Below are positions 33,306-44,934 of a DNA stretch of 64,000 nucleotides, one piece after another. The position numbers and the translations under genes are program-made. Location: the NCBI GenBank assembly GCA_022494885.1, contig JAGVSM010001148.1, forward strand, positions 62,001 to 126,000, given 5' to 3'. The notes beneath the pieces are model-generated. The model was not told the origin of the DNA and searched no databases. It saw only the letters and a list, made by a program, of their open reading frames with translations. The stretch is from Micrasema longulum (taxonomy: Eukaryota > Arthropoda > Insecta > Trichoptera > Brachycentridae). How positions within the stretch are numbered: position 1 is the stretch's first letter; each line of letters opens with the position of its first letter.

Positions 33306-33436
33306 GCAATACGATCCCACTTACTATTTAATTATGCTCACACTTACACACACCTAAACACTTACCCCTACACTAATACACATAAAAACACATCTTCACT
33401 TACTCTCATACAAACACACATAAACACACCCATTTG
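33306..33436. repeat. Low-complexity A/C-rich tract
   Basis: About 130 bases are dominated by ACAC words (ACTTACACACACCTAAACAC, ACAAACACACATAAACACAC) with little G, a cryptically simple sequence rather than a clean microsatellite. Confidence 0.7.
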
Positions 33437-33439
33437 TTG

Positions 33440-33805
33440 TAACACAATTTGATATGTATGATTCTTATTTAGAAACTTTTCTGGTCTGTCTTTAAACTGT
33501 ATTTTTTTTATGTTACTTTATCATTGTCGCCACTTTGTTTCTTTAAAATAAAAAATAAAATTTATCTTTTGCTTTCTTCTGACATCCTCTTACGATGTTG
33601 GCATATTTTTTTTAAAATCGGGCACAGCTTTTTAAATCAGATATAAAACTTATTGTTTAACTGACAACCCGGGCAGCTTTTCAAACCATGTTCATATGTT
33701 GAAAGTTTTTTCTGATTTCCTCCTAAGAGTTTTCCGATGCACAGATATTAAAAATTTAGGCAAAGTGCTTGAGAAAGTTTGAGTTTGTTACATCGGGCTT
33801 AAAGA
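33440..33805. other. No gene recognised
   Basis: Unassigned AT-rich sequence. Confidence 0.4.
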
Positions 33806-34000
33806 ATTTTCCACTCACCCCTGACCTTAGTCCCCTTACCCCGCGCCCGCCCCCCGGCCATAGCCGTAGTAGGTACGACACCACGGGAAATCAATACATT
33901 ACTTACAGCTGCTTTCGCGGGTTGATGTAGAGGAGGGGCGGGGAAAAGCAGTGAACCCCCCGTTTAGAGGGGGTACCGCGCCCCGCGCTCCGAAAAGGAG
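33806..34000. other. GC-rich, CpG-containing island
   Basis: In an otherwise strongly AT-rich window this stretch has CCGCGCCCGCCCCCCGGCCA, GAGGAGGGGCGGGGAAAAG, and GTACCGCGCCCCGCGCTCCG. GGGCGG boxes and several CpGs are present. No open frame or splice pattern is attached. It could be an old promoter-like region, a repeat fragment or an uncatalogued element. Confidence 0.5.
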
Positions 34001-34199
34001 AAAAATATTTTTAAATATTGCATTACAACGATATCTTTAGGGTATCGTTTCGAGCCGTGAGAGGTAAAATAAAAATACAAGGGGATGAATCTGATATTAC
34101 GATGTTGAATTTCGTAAATATCGTTTTCAATCATTTACATGATAACTAGGGCAATAAAAATAATTAAAATAATAATTTTCAATAAAAACTAGAACCTTA
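34001..34199. other. No gene recognised
   Basis: Short AT-rich interval, nothing recognised. Confidence 0.4.
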
Positions 34200-34430
34200 A
34201 ACTAGTCGGTCCATTCAGCTACCATTCTTGAAGTTCTGGGTTCGATTTCTGCCAGGGTGGACGTGATTTAATTAATTTTGAAGGGTGGTTGAAACTGGAA
34301 TATTTTATTTTTCCTGGGTAGGCACCTGGTCGTCTTACCTTCATGTAACATATATATGGTAAAAATGCACTGCATTTTAACAAAACAGTTTATTATGCTA
34401 CCGGATGTGAAGATGAAATGATTTTGATGA
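34200..34430 (+). mobile_element. SINE-A-like, diverged
   Basis: TACCATTCTTGAAGTTCTGG, GTTCGATTTCTGCCAG, GAATATTTTATTTTTCCTGG, GTCTTACCTTCATGTAACAT and GATGTGAAGATGAAATGATT trace the SINE-A outline. Box A is weak and the tail is eroded. Confidence 0.5.
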
Positions 34431-35150
34431 AAAACCTTTATACTTTAGGACAAGTTCATGGGTAGCTATAGAATTAAACCGTCACGTGTTAAACGAAATA
34501 TTGACAGGTCACGTGAAAGTCTTGATTTTTTAATTCCTAAAATATTCGTTATTGGGTCAGCTCAGATAATGAAAGCTTAAATGCTGTTAAGACATAAAAT
34601 ATGAAAAACAACGCATAAATATCTCGAAAACCATCATTTTATTTTAATTTTATTAAGTTTCTTGTACGTACGTATATGTACTGTTTTTAATAAAATAGAC
34701 AGTATTTATAACAAATAAACCAGTAAATATCTGAAAAGCATACCTTATAAATAGTAAATGAATATATTTGGTATTTTTTTGCTGTAATAAAATATTTATA
34801 AAAAAAATAATTAATACTGACTTTCTATGAGTAACGGTTGTGATCGCATAATAAAATGCAAAATATTGAAATGGTTAATACCATGCTCTTTTATAAATAA
34901 CTAGTATTAAGTTATTTTCTATATAACTAGTACTAAGCTATTTTTTATATGTTTCATAGAATATTTTTATCGGGAAGCAATTTTTTTTTATTGTGAATCG
35001 AATATTTAAATGATAACCCGTCTATCGAAAGCTTCATCTATTTTCTTTATTTACCAATAATTGCAGGTTTAAATTCAACAGAAGTACTATTAGAGTTATT
35101 AAGCTATATGTGCCTTTTTTTGCAAACTACGATGGCATACCCTTTCTTGC
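34431..35150. other. No gene recognised
   Basis: AT-rich sequence; ACTAGTATTAAG / ACTAGTACTAAG words near 34900-34940 form a short imperfect tandem. Nothing else is recognised. Confidence 0.45.
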
Positions 35151-35154
35151 ATAT

Positions 35155-35640
35155 AAAGGCCGTTTACACGTGGTCAATACATTATTGTTATGTCTCAGGA
35201 GTCAACAATTGTCCACGTGTAAACAGAACTTTATTGGGCAGAATATTGTTCTGAGACGTTTTCTCGGAGACAGATGGGCAGGTTATCTCCAAGGAACAAT
35301 GATTACCTCCACCACCACACTCAGCGGCATTGTTCTCGGACAGAATGACAATAGCGATTTGTCCGACAAGTGCGCGTAGCTTCCGCGTATTTTTTATAAA
35401 TAAATATATGTAAAATTTTAATTATTTTAATTGTTTCGTTTGTGTTTTAATAATTTTAATACATGTTGGTATAAAATAAATAACATTTATCATGAAATCG
35501 CTCGTAATAAACGTCACGTGTGAACTGCGGCCGAATTTTCGTATCGTCCCAGAGTTCTATACTGAGCGGTCGAGGCTGTTCACGAAGCTGGGATAAGACA
35601 ATATTGTCTTATCTATTGTATTGTCTACATGTAAACAATA
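35155..35640. mobile_element. MITE-G, composite copy with three terminal-type repeats
   Basis: The left end GGCCGTTTACACGTGGTCAA is matched in reverse at 35208-35226 (CAATTGTCCACGTGTAAAC), giving a hairpin of about 65 bases. It is matched again in reverse at the far end (ATTGTATTGTCTACATGTAAAC, 35610-35632). Inside are AATCGCTCGTAATAAACGTC and GTGTGAACTGCGGCCGAATT, which recur at 40380-40460. It looks like a non-autonomous DNA transposon with one element nested in or partly duplicated within another. Confidence 0.6.
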
Positions 35641-36990
35641 ACTAATGTAAATATCTGGGCAAAAAAATAGAGTTTTGTGTGTGAAATTGTACTAAAAATG
35701 GTAAAAAAACCTGGAATAGGATGTAAGAATAAATCCGCCTCGGGATATAAATATAGCCAATGGTAGCCTTGTTTGTATACCAAATATTAGGTTAATAAAA
35801 CAAGCTTGTTTTAAATGTGTACATTTACAGAAATGATTCACTATCCCTTAGTTTTGAACACTAATCCAACTATTGATAAAATACGAGTAACAACTTCATT
35901 CGCTCCCAAAATTGGTTTCCTGCTACTTTTTGAAAGTGTAGTTGACTTTATATGAAAAGCCTGTTTATAAAGTCTTCGTTTATGTATAAAAAATATTTTG
36001 AAACAAAACGCCTATATCCACTCGTGTCTTCAATAAGAAAAAATCAATGTTTTATAAGAGCCAAATAAAATTACCGGAATAATTAATGTTATTAATTATT
36101 TTAACCTTTTAATGAGCTCAGTTGTTAAAAAAAATCAAGCCCCATGTGGCACAAACCATTATTGATGGCCTGATTTTTTATATTTTTTATATCATGTCTG
36201 CTCCCTTGTTGAAGTATATGGCGTTCACAAAATTATATATATACGTCCTCCAAAGAAATGTACATATCTAATGTAAGCAAGCGTGATTAAAGCTAATGGG
36301 AAGCATCTGTAGTGTGAGTTTCTGGCAACCACATCGCGTCTGCTTGATGACAGTTGTCACCTAAGGTTGCTCCGTCCGTTGTATTATATCCAACATTGAT
36401 TCTATAGTGGTAGTATCATCATGAGTGTAAAACATTTTTAAACTCAGAAAGATGGGTAGAAGATAATGTTTGGTTTCTTAAAATATAAAAATATTTAAGC
36501 TGAGCGATCTTAATGGAATTAAAATAAAATGAGAGGAAAATGGGGGAATAAAATCATAATGAATTACTGCTCAGTGATTAAGTAAAGAAAAATTATGATT
36601 CCCCCATGGAAAAGTGTTTTATAAGAATTTTCGAATAATTATAAATTGGATGGGTATATTTTATTTCGAAAGAATAACCTTAAAAATCAATTATGGAGGG
36701 AAAGATTAACATTGAACATAAGTAAAATATTCCTATGGTAAAAATATAAACACGGTGAACACAATACATGTAGGTAAATAAACACACTTTTTCTTCTCGT
36801 TGACTCTAAGTTCATCAGTTAATATAAATTATTTTATTTTCTTATTACTCATGAATTATTTCATTCAAACTATGCCTGGAATTCGTATTCTGTGTATGGA
36901 AGTTTCTGTATTTTTGATTAATTTTTAAAAAAATATTCCGGTGATGCATTTTTAACTTCTTTCACACATCTTTAGCTATTTTCACTGACA
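35641..36990. other. No gene; one hairpin
   Basis: At 36540-36607 the arms ATGGGGGAAT...ATCATAAT and ATTATGATTCCCCCAT pair around a loop of about 31 bases with a small bulge, a pre-miRNA-sized hairpin but with short arms. The rest is unrecognised. Confidence 0.4.
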
Positions 36991-36994
36991 CATG

Positions 36995-37075
36995 ATCCTT
37001 TTAATTCTTCCAACCCGAAATCGAATCTTAAATTTTTATGCCTACACGTTATCCATTACACTACAAAGTCGGAAA
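36995..37075 (-). mobile_element. Decayed tRNA-like SINE head
   Basis: CCCGAAATCGAATCTTAA and CGTTATCCATTACACTACAA then AGTCGG, read on the minus strand, give a weak box B and a TGTAATGGATAACG box A, as in SINE-A. No body was recognised. Confidence 0.45.
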
Positions 37076-37079
37076 TAAT

Positions 37080-39958
37080 GAAGCAGGTTTGTTTTTCAAT
37101 AATAATTGAAAACACATGTCTTACATACGGTGTGCATTTTTAGCGAAGTAATTTGTTGCCAGTGGCAAAGTTGGTAGACCTTTTGCATTGACCAGTTGTT
37201 CGAGTTTCGACTGCATTATTATATATTAATTTAACGAGCACTATGTTGTCGAATTTTCGTAATATTGGTTTCAAATTCCACCCTAAGGCGGGATGTAATT
37301 ACATCGTGAAGATAATCGCAACTAAAAAACACACATTCTACACGCGTAATACAACATATAAAATGATGACACTCCCGCAAGACATCACGTTAGCATTTGA
37401 AATGTACAATTTATAGTACATTTTTCTTCGATCAATTTTTATTTAAAAAATAGCATTGGAAAAATCAAGTTTTACTCTTTATTTTAAAAAAAATACATGA
37501 ACCACTGAAAAACGAGTCAAGTTCCTGTAAAAATGAAGCACCTACCTTTTTTAAAAATCAACAAAACATTAAAATATTTAAAACTTTCTTTAGCCCCAAA
37601 ATACGTCGTTTATAAGAACAGATTTCAAACAAAACATTTTTGATATGTTTCTCATATTTTTCAATTAAAAAATATCTTATTTATACAGTAAATTATGTTT
37701 TAAATGTTTTACTTATCCGTTTATTTTTATTTAGTTTAGATTATTGTATTTTTGTTTTACTACAGAACGTAAATTGACACTTTTGTGGGTAGGTTCGCAG
37801 CAAAATTTACAAGAGATATTTAAGTTCAAGTTGTCGACAATATGTCTGATGTGAGCCAGAGGCGTGGGAAATTGAAAAAAAGTCTACGGAAAAATTATTG
37901 AGTTATTGTTATTAATTCAGTCAATTTTCTTGCTATGCCCGATAAGAGTTTGTTAGAACATTTTCATCTTGAAAATATCCTTATTTATACACTGTGTTTT
38001 GGGGCTAGACCACAAAACTTCAGAAAAACGTTCCTTATGATTATTTTTTTTTGTAAATCATTTTTTTTTTCCAAACCTGATTTTTTAATAACGAAAAATT
38101 CATAAATATGATGATTAGAAACTGGAGTATATCCATAATATATCGGATTAGCGTTTTTTACACAAACATCTACCCCTCCCCTACCCAGCTGCTTCCCTAG
38201 TCCGAGTCCAGTGCGTATTGCTTCGCTGGTCAAATACGTTTTTAATTTCAATTCAGAAAAAAAAAATCTGTCTTCCGAAAAATTCATAAGGATAATTTAA
38301 AAGTAAATCTCAAAAAATATTTTTCTCGGAAATTTCACGTTATGGCTCAGAAAATCCGTGTATAATTCAAATTAGACAGACTCTTAAATAAAGATTGTAA
38401 AATAACGTCACAAATGCTTCTTATAAATATTTACGCATTCAACATAATAGTTTCCTAATACAAAATTGTACAAAAACAATATATGTAGTTATAAATTTTA
38501 CATTTAACATAGTTTTTATAATTATACAAATATATTTTTATATTTTGTTTTTAGTAACCTTGTATATTTTTTAAATTATTTATTTATTCACATTTTTTCT
38601 ATTATAAACTATGATAAGTAGTTGAAATAATTGCATCTCACTGGGGTTACCCGTGCCGAGGACACTCTAAAAGGCCTTATTACATGTTTATTTTTATAAA
38701 TTATGGAAAAGAAATTATCAAACTGTATGTCTCCATGTTTTTTTTAAATGTTTGAGCTTTAAAATATTCCGTCTTTTTTTTGTGATAACAAGATGTTACA
38801 TTACTGTACGCAAAGGAATTATTTACCACAGTCTTTAAGAGTAAACTTACATGAAAAATCGTGGTAATCGTAGAACAACGACGGATGCGAAAAATGCAAC
38901 ATTGACTTTGTATTCTAGATTTGAAAAAAAAATATATACTACTAACTCAAGTATTCAATGATATACTTTTGTATCTTATTAATTAGTGACACAAAGTGCC
39001 AAAAAAAATTAAACCGCTCTCATGTAAAGTTGAAGAAAACCACATGCGTCGTTGTTTTACCATCGTTTGTCAAGCATGCTTTATAGAAGCATAATTAGCG
39101 TGCCATTGATTGTCACTGATAATATTCTTCTTTTGAATACTGCAATGTCATACCAAATTAGGGGTCAGTGTCATCTCGAGTATTTATTGGTCTCGAGAAA
39201 ATTTAAATGAATTAGGGTTGGGTTTCTCTAACTTAAGATTCCAAGAGAAATGTACGTTCTTAATGTTCTTCTTAATATTGAGTTTGGTAACAGATGTGAC
39301 TGCAAAGTTTTATAGCACTTGAATCATTAATACTATAAATTTCAAAGTCACCCAGCTTCTATCTTATTTTAGTTTTGAAATCGAAATTCAGTCTGATTTT
39401 CTTCTGCATATTTGGTATGATATTTCGAAGGGTACTACTATACTTTCATTGTATATATAAATTTATTGCGATATGATTGAAAGTTATGGTATTAAATACG
39501 AAGACTCAAACTTGTACGAGTATTTATAATATAATCCAGTCATAAAACATACCTTAAAACGCCTAGCAATACTGCCGTCACAAGCAAAAAGGCAATTATT
39601 TGCTAACGTCATATATTGAGATTTAACTTAATGCAAATAAAACAAAAACTGTCATTAACCATAAGTAAAAACACAATACCATTGTGTTGTTTATGTTGTT
39701 GTTTCTAATGCATGAAACCCGTGTGTGTCATATGTTTACTGAGTTTTTACTTAGGAACCTCAAGATATTGTGTTATTGCTTAAAAAAACTCAAAAAAACA
39801 TTATGCCGTTTTTAGTACTGTTTTTTTCTTGCTAAAAACTGACCCTTAATCAAATGGAATAAGGGAGAGGAAGAAGAAGATAACCGTACACCCGTCAATT
39901 TAAATTCTTAATTTAGTATTTCAGGGTGTTTTTTTTCTTCTAATAGCACTATTTATAA
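37080..39958. other. Long AT-rich stretch, nothing recognised
   Basis: A 100-codon minus-strand frame at 37985-38287 (contains LKTYLTSEAIRTGLGLGKQL) is the longest open frame here, but I recognise no family, and low-complexity lysine/phenylalanine runs suggest chance. No repeats were identified. Confidence 0.4.
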
Positions 39959-39961
39959 TAA

Positions 39962-40145
39962 GATCGGGTTGTGGTCCTGTGGCTAGTGTCTCGGACTCAC
40001 GGACCAAAGGTCTGTGGTTCGTATTCCACTCTACCCCAACTTGATTCCATTTTCTAATAGTGAGTTATTTACAACTTGTTGAAAATGGCCCTCAAAATGA
40101 AATATTTGGGTAAATCGAAAGAACGCAAATATTTCTTTTTTATGT
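39962..40145 (+). mobile_element. SINE-C, best full-length copy
   Basis: The head GGGTTGTGGTCCTGTGGCTA, box B region GTCTGTGGTTCGTATTCCAC, body GAGTTATTTACAACTTGTTG then AAAATGGCCCTCAAAATGAA, and end GAAAGAACGCAAATATTTCT are in order. AAATATTT near both sides of the terminal 40 bases could pair into a 3' hairpin. It is the reference for the other SINE-C calls. Confidence 0.8.
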
Positions 40146-40374
40146 AATATGCTATTATTTTTTTATTTTATAAATTGTATTTATATTGTGATATCTTTTA
40201 CTGTTTGTGAACTGAAAAATTAATTTAAAAACAAGACCTTATGACTTTGGCGATTTGCTGGACATATGTGTTTGATGCTCCCGCAACTGTTTTCTGATTA
40301 AAAAATCCTTTTTACTATAATTATTTCGTCCTTAAACAATTGAAAAACATCTAAGTATAAAAGAAATAACATTT

Positions 40375-40505
40375 TTTGCAAACTCGCTCGTAACAAAGGT
40401 CGTCGCGAATTAATTTTCGCAGCGTTTACTGGTGAACTGCGGCCGAATTTTTGTATTGTCTCAGCGTTTAGAAGGCTTATTCTGTTACAATTTTTTTTCA
40501 TAATT
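40375..40505. mobile_element. MITE-G fragment
   Basis: AAACTCGCTCGTAACAAAGG, GGTGAACTGCGGCCGAATTT and TTGTATTGTCTCAGCGTT parallel the internal MITE-G segment at 35495-35560. Both termini appear to be missing. Confidence 0.55.
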
Positions 40506-40697
40506 TTATTCGTTCGTCATGTATCCATTTCACTCTAACGCAATCAAAATGGTATTTCGTTCTCGCTCCCGTAAATTTATGTGTACATGAAGTTGTGAAT
40601 GTGAATATTTTTCGATAAAAAAGATCATAAAAAAAATGTCAATATAATATTAGCTTTTTTTTCCTCTTAATGAAGCAATATCAGTTATTGCTTGGTT

Positions 40698-40835
40698 GTA
40701 ATTTCCCTTTCCGTAATGCATAGGGCACTGCATCGGTACACTGGTAACGCTGCGTGTTTTGATGATCTACATGTAGGTTAGGTGATCATTCTATCACAAG
40801 TCTAGAGATTGTGAAATATTGCAATCAATCACCAT
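40698..40835 (-). mobile_element. SINE-A, 3' half
   Basis: The plus strand reads TTTCCCTTTCCGTAATGCAT, AGGGCACTGCATCGGTACAC, ACATGTAGGTTAGGTGATCA and CTAGAGATTGTGAAATATTG, the reverse of the SINE-A tail and body. The head is absent. Confidence 0.7.
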
Positions 40836-40839
40836 TTAC

Positions 40840-41168
40840 ACTTTGTTTCCTAAAAATAGTTTTTTCAGTGTTTTTGAACTTTTTCTTTTTGAAGAGTGTT
40901 ATTTTAGCTTGAAAACGATTACACATAGGTACTTGATTTTTTAAAAACTGTTTATACTTTTAAAAAATGGTACAAATTTGTACTGTCAGGGAATTGCGAT
41001 ATAAAATGTTTTTATTCATATATTTACAAAAAAAAATAAAACCAGCATTATAACCTAACCACAAAAATATACTTTTTTGGAGAACTTGTTTGCTATCACA
41101 ATGAGGAAGTTAAGCTTTACGAGAAATTATAAAAATATTTTTTTTGTAATAATTAAGACAAATTATAT
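40840..41168. other. No gene recognised
   Basis: AT-rich, unassigned. Confidence 0.4.
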
Positions 41169-41472
41169 GGCGACGTTTCTTGAAAATGTATAAAAAAAAA
41201 TCATAAAAATGAACTACTTTGAACGACACCACTAGTTCTTCCGAATCAACCAATGATGACAAGATAGTTGTAATAAATTTTCAGTTTACTGACCAATCAG
41301 CAGAACTCATCGAGAAGAAGGAGAAAAGAACTTGAGACGTCGCACGTCAAGTCATTTAAAAAACACAATAATTTGAAAAATTATAGCGGTGATAATACGA
41401 TACATAAAAATTAGGGCTTTGTTTAATAGTCAATTAACAACAATTATTTTTTTAAGCCATTGAATTTCCTGA
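41169..41472. repeat. Repeat D, copy 2
   Basis: TTTCTTGAAAATGTATAAAA, GAACTACTTTGAACGACACC, ATCAACCAATGATG, GACCAATCAGCAGAACTCAT, GACGTCGCACG, TATAGCGGTGATAATACG, AGTCAATTAAC and CATTGAATTTCCT keep the order of the copy at 32470-32812 in the same orientation. Confidence 0.65.
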
Positions 41473-41689
41473 TTGTAATATTGAGGTTTGAAAAGGAGTA
41501 GTAATTTTATACAAACAGGTGATAACTCTACGCAAAATTGATTCCCAGGAGTCATTGTTTCGAACTAATTTCTTAAAAATGTCAAAATATGTACAAACAG
41601 TGATTAGTTACATTGAAACATATTTATATAAGAGATATATGAGTTATTTGACAATCGTAGACATTTGTATTGGAGCAAAGCGTTTAAAT

Positions 41690-41765
41690 AAACATTTCAC
41701 GTCGACCCTGTCAGGAATCGAACCTGGAATTTTAAGGATGGTTGGCAAACGCGTCAAGTACTTTA
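41690..41765 (-). mobile_element. SINE-A head fragment
   Basis: CACGTCGACCCTGTCAGGAA followed by TCGAACCTGG and GGTTGGCAAACGCGTCAAGT is the reverse of a SINE-A head with an intact-looking box B. It is truncated on both sides. Confidence 0.6.
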
Positions 41766-42095
41766 ATACAAGGCAGAATTATCTAAACTCTATTTCGTAT
41801 TTCTGGATTCTTACTCGAGAGTAATCGTGCTGAAAACGCTTGTCCGAGGTTTTCTTTATTTGCCTTGACGAGAGAATAACTAATCAAGTCATTTGAATCT
41901 ATATTTACATCCAACAAATAATTCAACAAGCTTACACATAGACTGTTAAGTACTTGTCTACGGCATCAAACAGCCTACAGCTCCACCGTCAAGCCTTTTA
42001 AATGAAGGATGATTGATCCACGCGCACTATTGCCGCTAGTAAATGAGCTTCCAAAATTCACGACATAAACAGGCTGTGATTATTATTATAACCGT
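41766..42095. other. No gene recognised
   Basis: Unassigned interval. Confidence 0.4.
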
Positions 42096-42099
42096 TATT

Positions 42100-42720
42100 G
42101 CCTCGATTGACTACTCTAAAGACTGATCAATTTGACGTTAATCAAATTTGTAAGACTAAAAATAACCAATTTGTGTATATGGGAAGCATTTTTTTAAGAG
42201 ATGAAAGAGTAGAAAAAGATGTTGAAAGGAGAGAGAATGCGGGCAACAAAATCAACGGAGCACTAAGCACAGTTTTTGCTAATAAAAATATGTCAATCAA
42301 AGCTAAACTGAGTTTTAGTCCCAGCACTTATTTAAGGAATAAAAACATGGAACTGGCAGAGGAAGGATGAAAGCCAAGTGAACGCGGTTAAAATACTATC
42401 TCTTAGATGAATGTGTGAAAAATCAATAAATGACAGTGTTACAAATGATAAAATTAGGCTATCGTGTAAATCTGAGTCAAGTAAAATTGATAAGATTAAG
42501 AAAGGGTCTCTGAGATGGTTTGGTCGTATAGAACGAATGGACGACAAAAAAATGGTAAAACAAGTGTATATGGCAAAAATGAACGGCAACGTGAGACGAG
42601 GACGACCAAGAAAGACGTGGCAGGATTAGATAAACCAAAATCTCTTACGGGGAAATGGCGTGATGGTAGTAGTAGCAGTTGTAGTAAAAATAACTACCTT
42701 ATCAAAAAAATCAATTAATG
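42100..42720 (+). pseudogene. RTE-like LINE C-terminus, with frame breaks
   Basis: One frame gives QFVYMGSIFLRDERVEKDVE, RRENAGNKINGALSTVF and KAKLSF. A deleted section follows, then another frame gives MELAEEG-type remnants, NAVKILSL, and KKGSLRWFGRIERMDDKKMV and NVRRGRPRKTWQD. FVYLGSxFxRDGxxxxDxxRRxxAGNKxxGAL and LRWFGHxERMxxxRL...GRGRPRxxWxD belong to LINEs annotated in insects as endonuclease-reverse transcriptase. The 3' end has GGGGAAATGGCGTGATGGTA and an (AGT)n tail. Related copies lie at 50498 and 54670. Confidence 0.8.
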
Positions 42721-43460
42721 GATTTTGTCTACATAGTTATACCTAATTTTAATACAAAGTAATTATGTATCTGATAAATTACATTTTATCTTTATTTTTA
42801 TAAATTGATTGCATAAATAAGTATACATATTTGATACCAGGGAATCTATATAAATTAGTAGATTAGAATACAAATACGGAGCGTCCTCTGCTTAGGATTG
42901 TCTCCATCTATATAATATAATTATTTTCGATGTGTAAATATTGTATTTTTATATTATGCATTGGTTGACCGTTCATTGATTATATTTGTTTACATTTTAG
43001 TACATTTTTCATTGAATGTATAATATCACTTTATTTATTTTACCAAAAAACCCACATAGACGTGGCTTCTGCGGGGGATAAAAAATCTAGAATATATAAT
43101 GAAATATATGATGTAAAAGTTAGATAGAGATATACAAAAACAACGATCAAAACCAAACCTTCACACTGTTTCATTATAAGGAATAGGAATAAATAAAAAA
43201 TGTATGTACTATGTATTGGGCACTATTATATATATTCAGAGAATAGCAGTCTCCGTGGTTTTATCAAAACGCTTGTTTTACGTACAAAAGGTTCAGGTGG
43301 ATGTTATTTGTACGTGTAAACTCATTGATTTAATTGGGCCTCTTGGCTTGTTGTGGAGTCAACTTAAAAATAATATCGTTTAAATAATAATAAAAAATAA
43401 ATTTATGAAATATACCAAAAGCTTTGCTTGTTCCAAGATGTGTATAAAAAACGAAGAAGT
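42721..43460. other. No gene; probable flank of piggyBac copy
   Basis: A short hairpin, CCACATAGACGTGG, lies at about 43050. No transposase reading is supportable before about 43465, and I did not find a matching left terminal repeat. Confidence 0.4.
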
Positions 43461-43464
43461 TTTA

Positions 43465-44653
43465 TAGCACACATGAAGCGTATACAGCTTGTACCTTATT
43501 AAACCCTGGAAAAAATACACAGTGAAGGCCATAAATTGTATTTCAGTAAAACATCTCATCTTAACAATTATTACAAATATTGAAATTGAAATGTATTTCT
43601 CCTGCGGGCACAATACGAGTAAACAGATTCTCTGATCCACCTTTATTGTCAGACAAAGAAATGAAAAAAAGGGAAGAGGGTCATATGATGAAGTTGTAAG
43701 TCGGGATGGAGATGTAGTTTTAGTTAAATGGAAAATCACACAGTTGAACTTACGTCTAATTTTATCAGATCTGGAAGCATTGACGTCTATGTAGTTAAAG
43801 GTTAGACAAAACTGTCAAAAGGTTTATCGAAGTCAATCGACCATAAATTGTAAAACTGTACAGTAAATATGGGCGGTGTAGATCTATTGGATCAAATGAT
43901 TTCAATTTACATGAATTAGAAATAATGGACCCTGCGTCTAATATTTTATGCTGTAGATTTGGCAGTAGTAAATAATTGGTTTGAATTTTGACGTGATTGC
44001 AAAAAATTGATAATTTCACGGAAGGATCAAATGGATTTAATAACTATCTGGATGAGCCGCGCAGAATCATCAGCAAAGACGGGTAAAAATAAAACATTAA
44101 AAAAAAACCCGGACGTCCAAGTGTGTCGGATACCTGCACCCGGGAACCTGCACCCAAAGCAAAAACAGTTGGAGAAGAAGTTTGACCTAATGCAGACGTT
44201 TGATATGATAAGGTTGACCATATGGCCCAACCCACCTTGACTAAAACAAAGAGGGAGAGCGGTAAAAAAAAACTCATGCAATCAAAAAAAAGATTTTTGT
44301 TGTGATAAATGCAATGTTGATTCATGTATGAAAAAGAACAAGAATCGCTTTGTATTCTATCACAGAAATACTTTAAATGAATATTATTTTACCGGAAATA
44401 CTTATATTCTATCATTATTATTAAAATCATGTCGTAGCAAATTATATTTTAAAAACCTATGCAACAAGATTTTCTTTTCAGTGGTCTGTATACGTTGAGA
44501 CCTTGAGCATAATTATGCACATGTTCAATTTCTAAATAAACAATACCCTAAAAAAATAAACAAAAAATTTTGTTTTATTAAAACCCCGATAAAACCTAAT
44601 CCACTGTAAATTTATTTTTTTCCATAAAAATAATTCAGGTCTGAAGGGGTTAA
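43465..44653 (+). pseudogene. piggyBac-type transposase, C-terminal half, with 3' terminal repeat
   Basis: Frameshifted pieces follow piggyBac order: EAYTACTLLNPGKN, EGHKLYF, GTIRVNRFSDPPLLSDKEMK, VLVKW, then MGGVDLLDQMISIY and WTLRLIFYAVDLAVVNNW. A cysteine-rich end with CDKCNVDSCMKKNKNRFVFY follows near 44300-44350. GVDLLDQ and the terminal cysteine domain are characteristic of the DDD transposase family. The element ends TTCAGGTCTGAAGGGG then TTAA (44650-44653), as expected for a piggyBac terminus at its TTAA target. Stops and shifts make it inactive. The N-terminal half and left terminal repeat were not found. Confidence 0.8.
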
Positions 44654-44930
44654 ACTAATTAATTACGACTCATCATATAGAATCAAATAAAGGTAATCAA
44701 ACTCAATGAAATACCCAATGAATTGAATAAGGGAAATAAAGTTACGTAAAGGGATCTTTTGGGAAGTTGTAAAGTAGATTTCCTTACCTCTCTTTCCCGT
44801 TACGTGAAACTTACGTATAATTTTCCTAGCAACTGTTACTTATTTTCATTCAATACTAATATTCTATTTATTAACCCCTTAACTCCATTTTCCTTCCGGG
44901 AAATACGAAAAGACAAGAAGAATGCGTGAA
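44654..44930. other. No gene; TTAACCCC word
   Basis: TTAACCCCTTAACTCC at 44873 resembles a piggyBac-like terminus but has no partner that I can find. Otherwise unassigned. Confidence 0.35.
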
Positions 44931-44934
44931 GGTC

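Noticed and set aside
33306..33436. A telomere-like or satellite tract
   Set aside because: It is irregular ACAC-rich low-complexity DNA without a TTAGG-type unit.
35110..35379. An 89-codon open frame
   Set aside because: It runs through the inverted-repeat end of MITE-G and has no family resemblance.
37985..38287. A 100-codon minus-strand frame as a possible gene
   Set aside because: No recognised motif, low-complexity runs and no supporting context; kept only as a note within an unassigned stretch.
41519..41824. A 101-codon plus-strand open frame
   Set aside because: It overlaps a minus-strand SINE-A head and has no motif.
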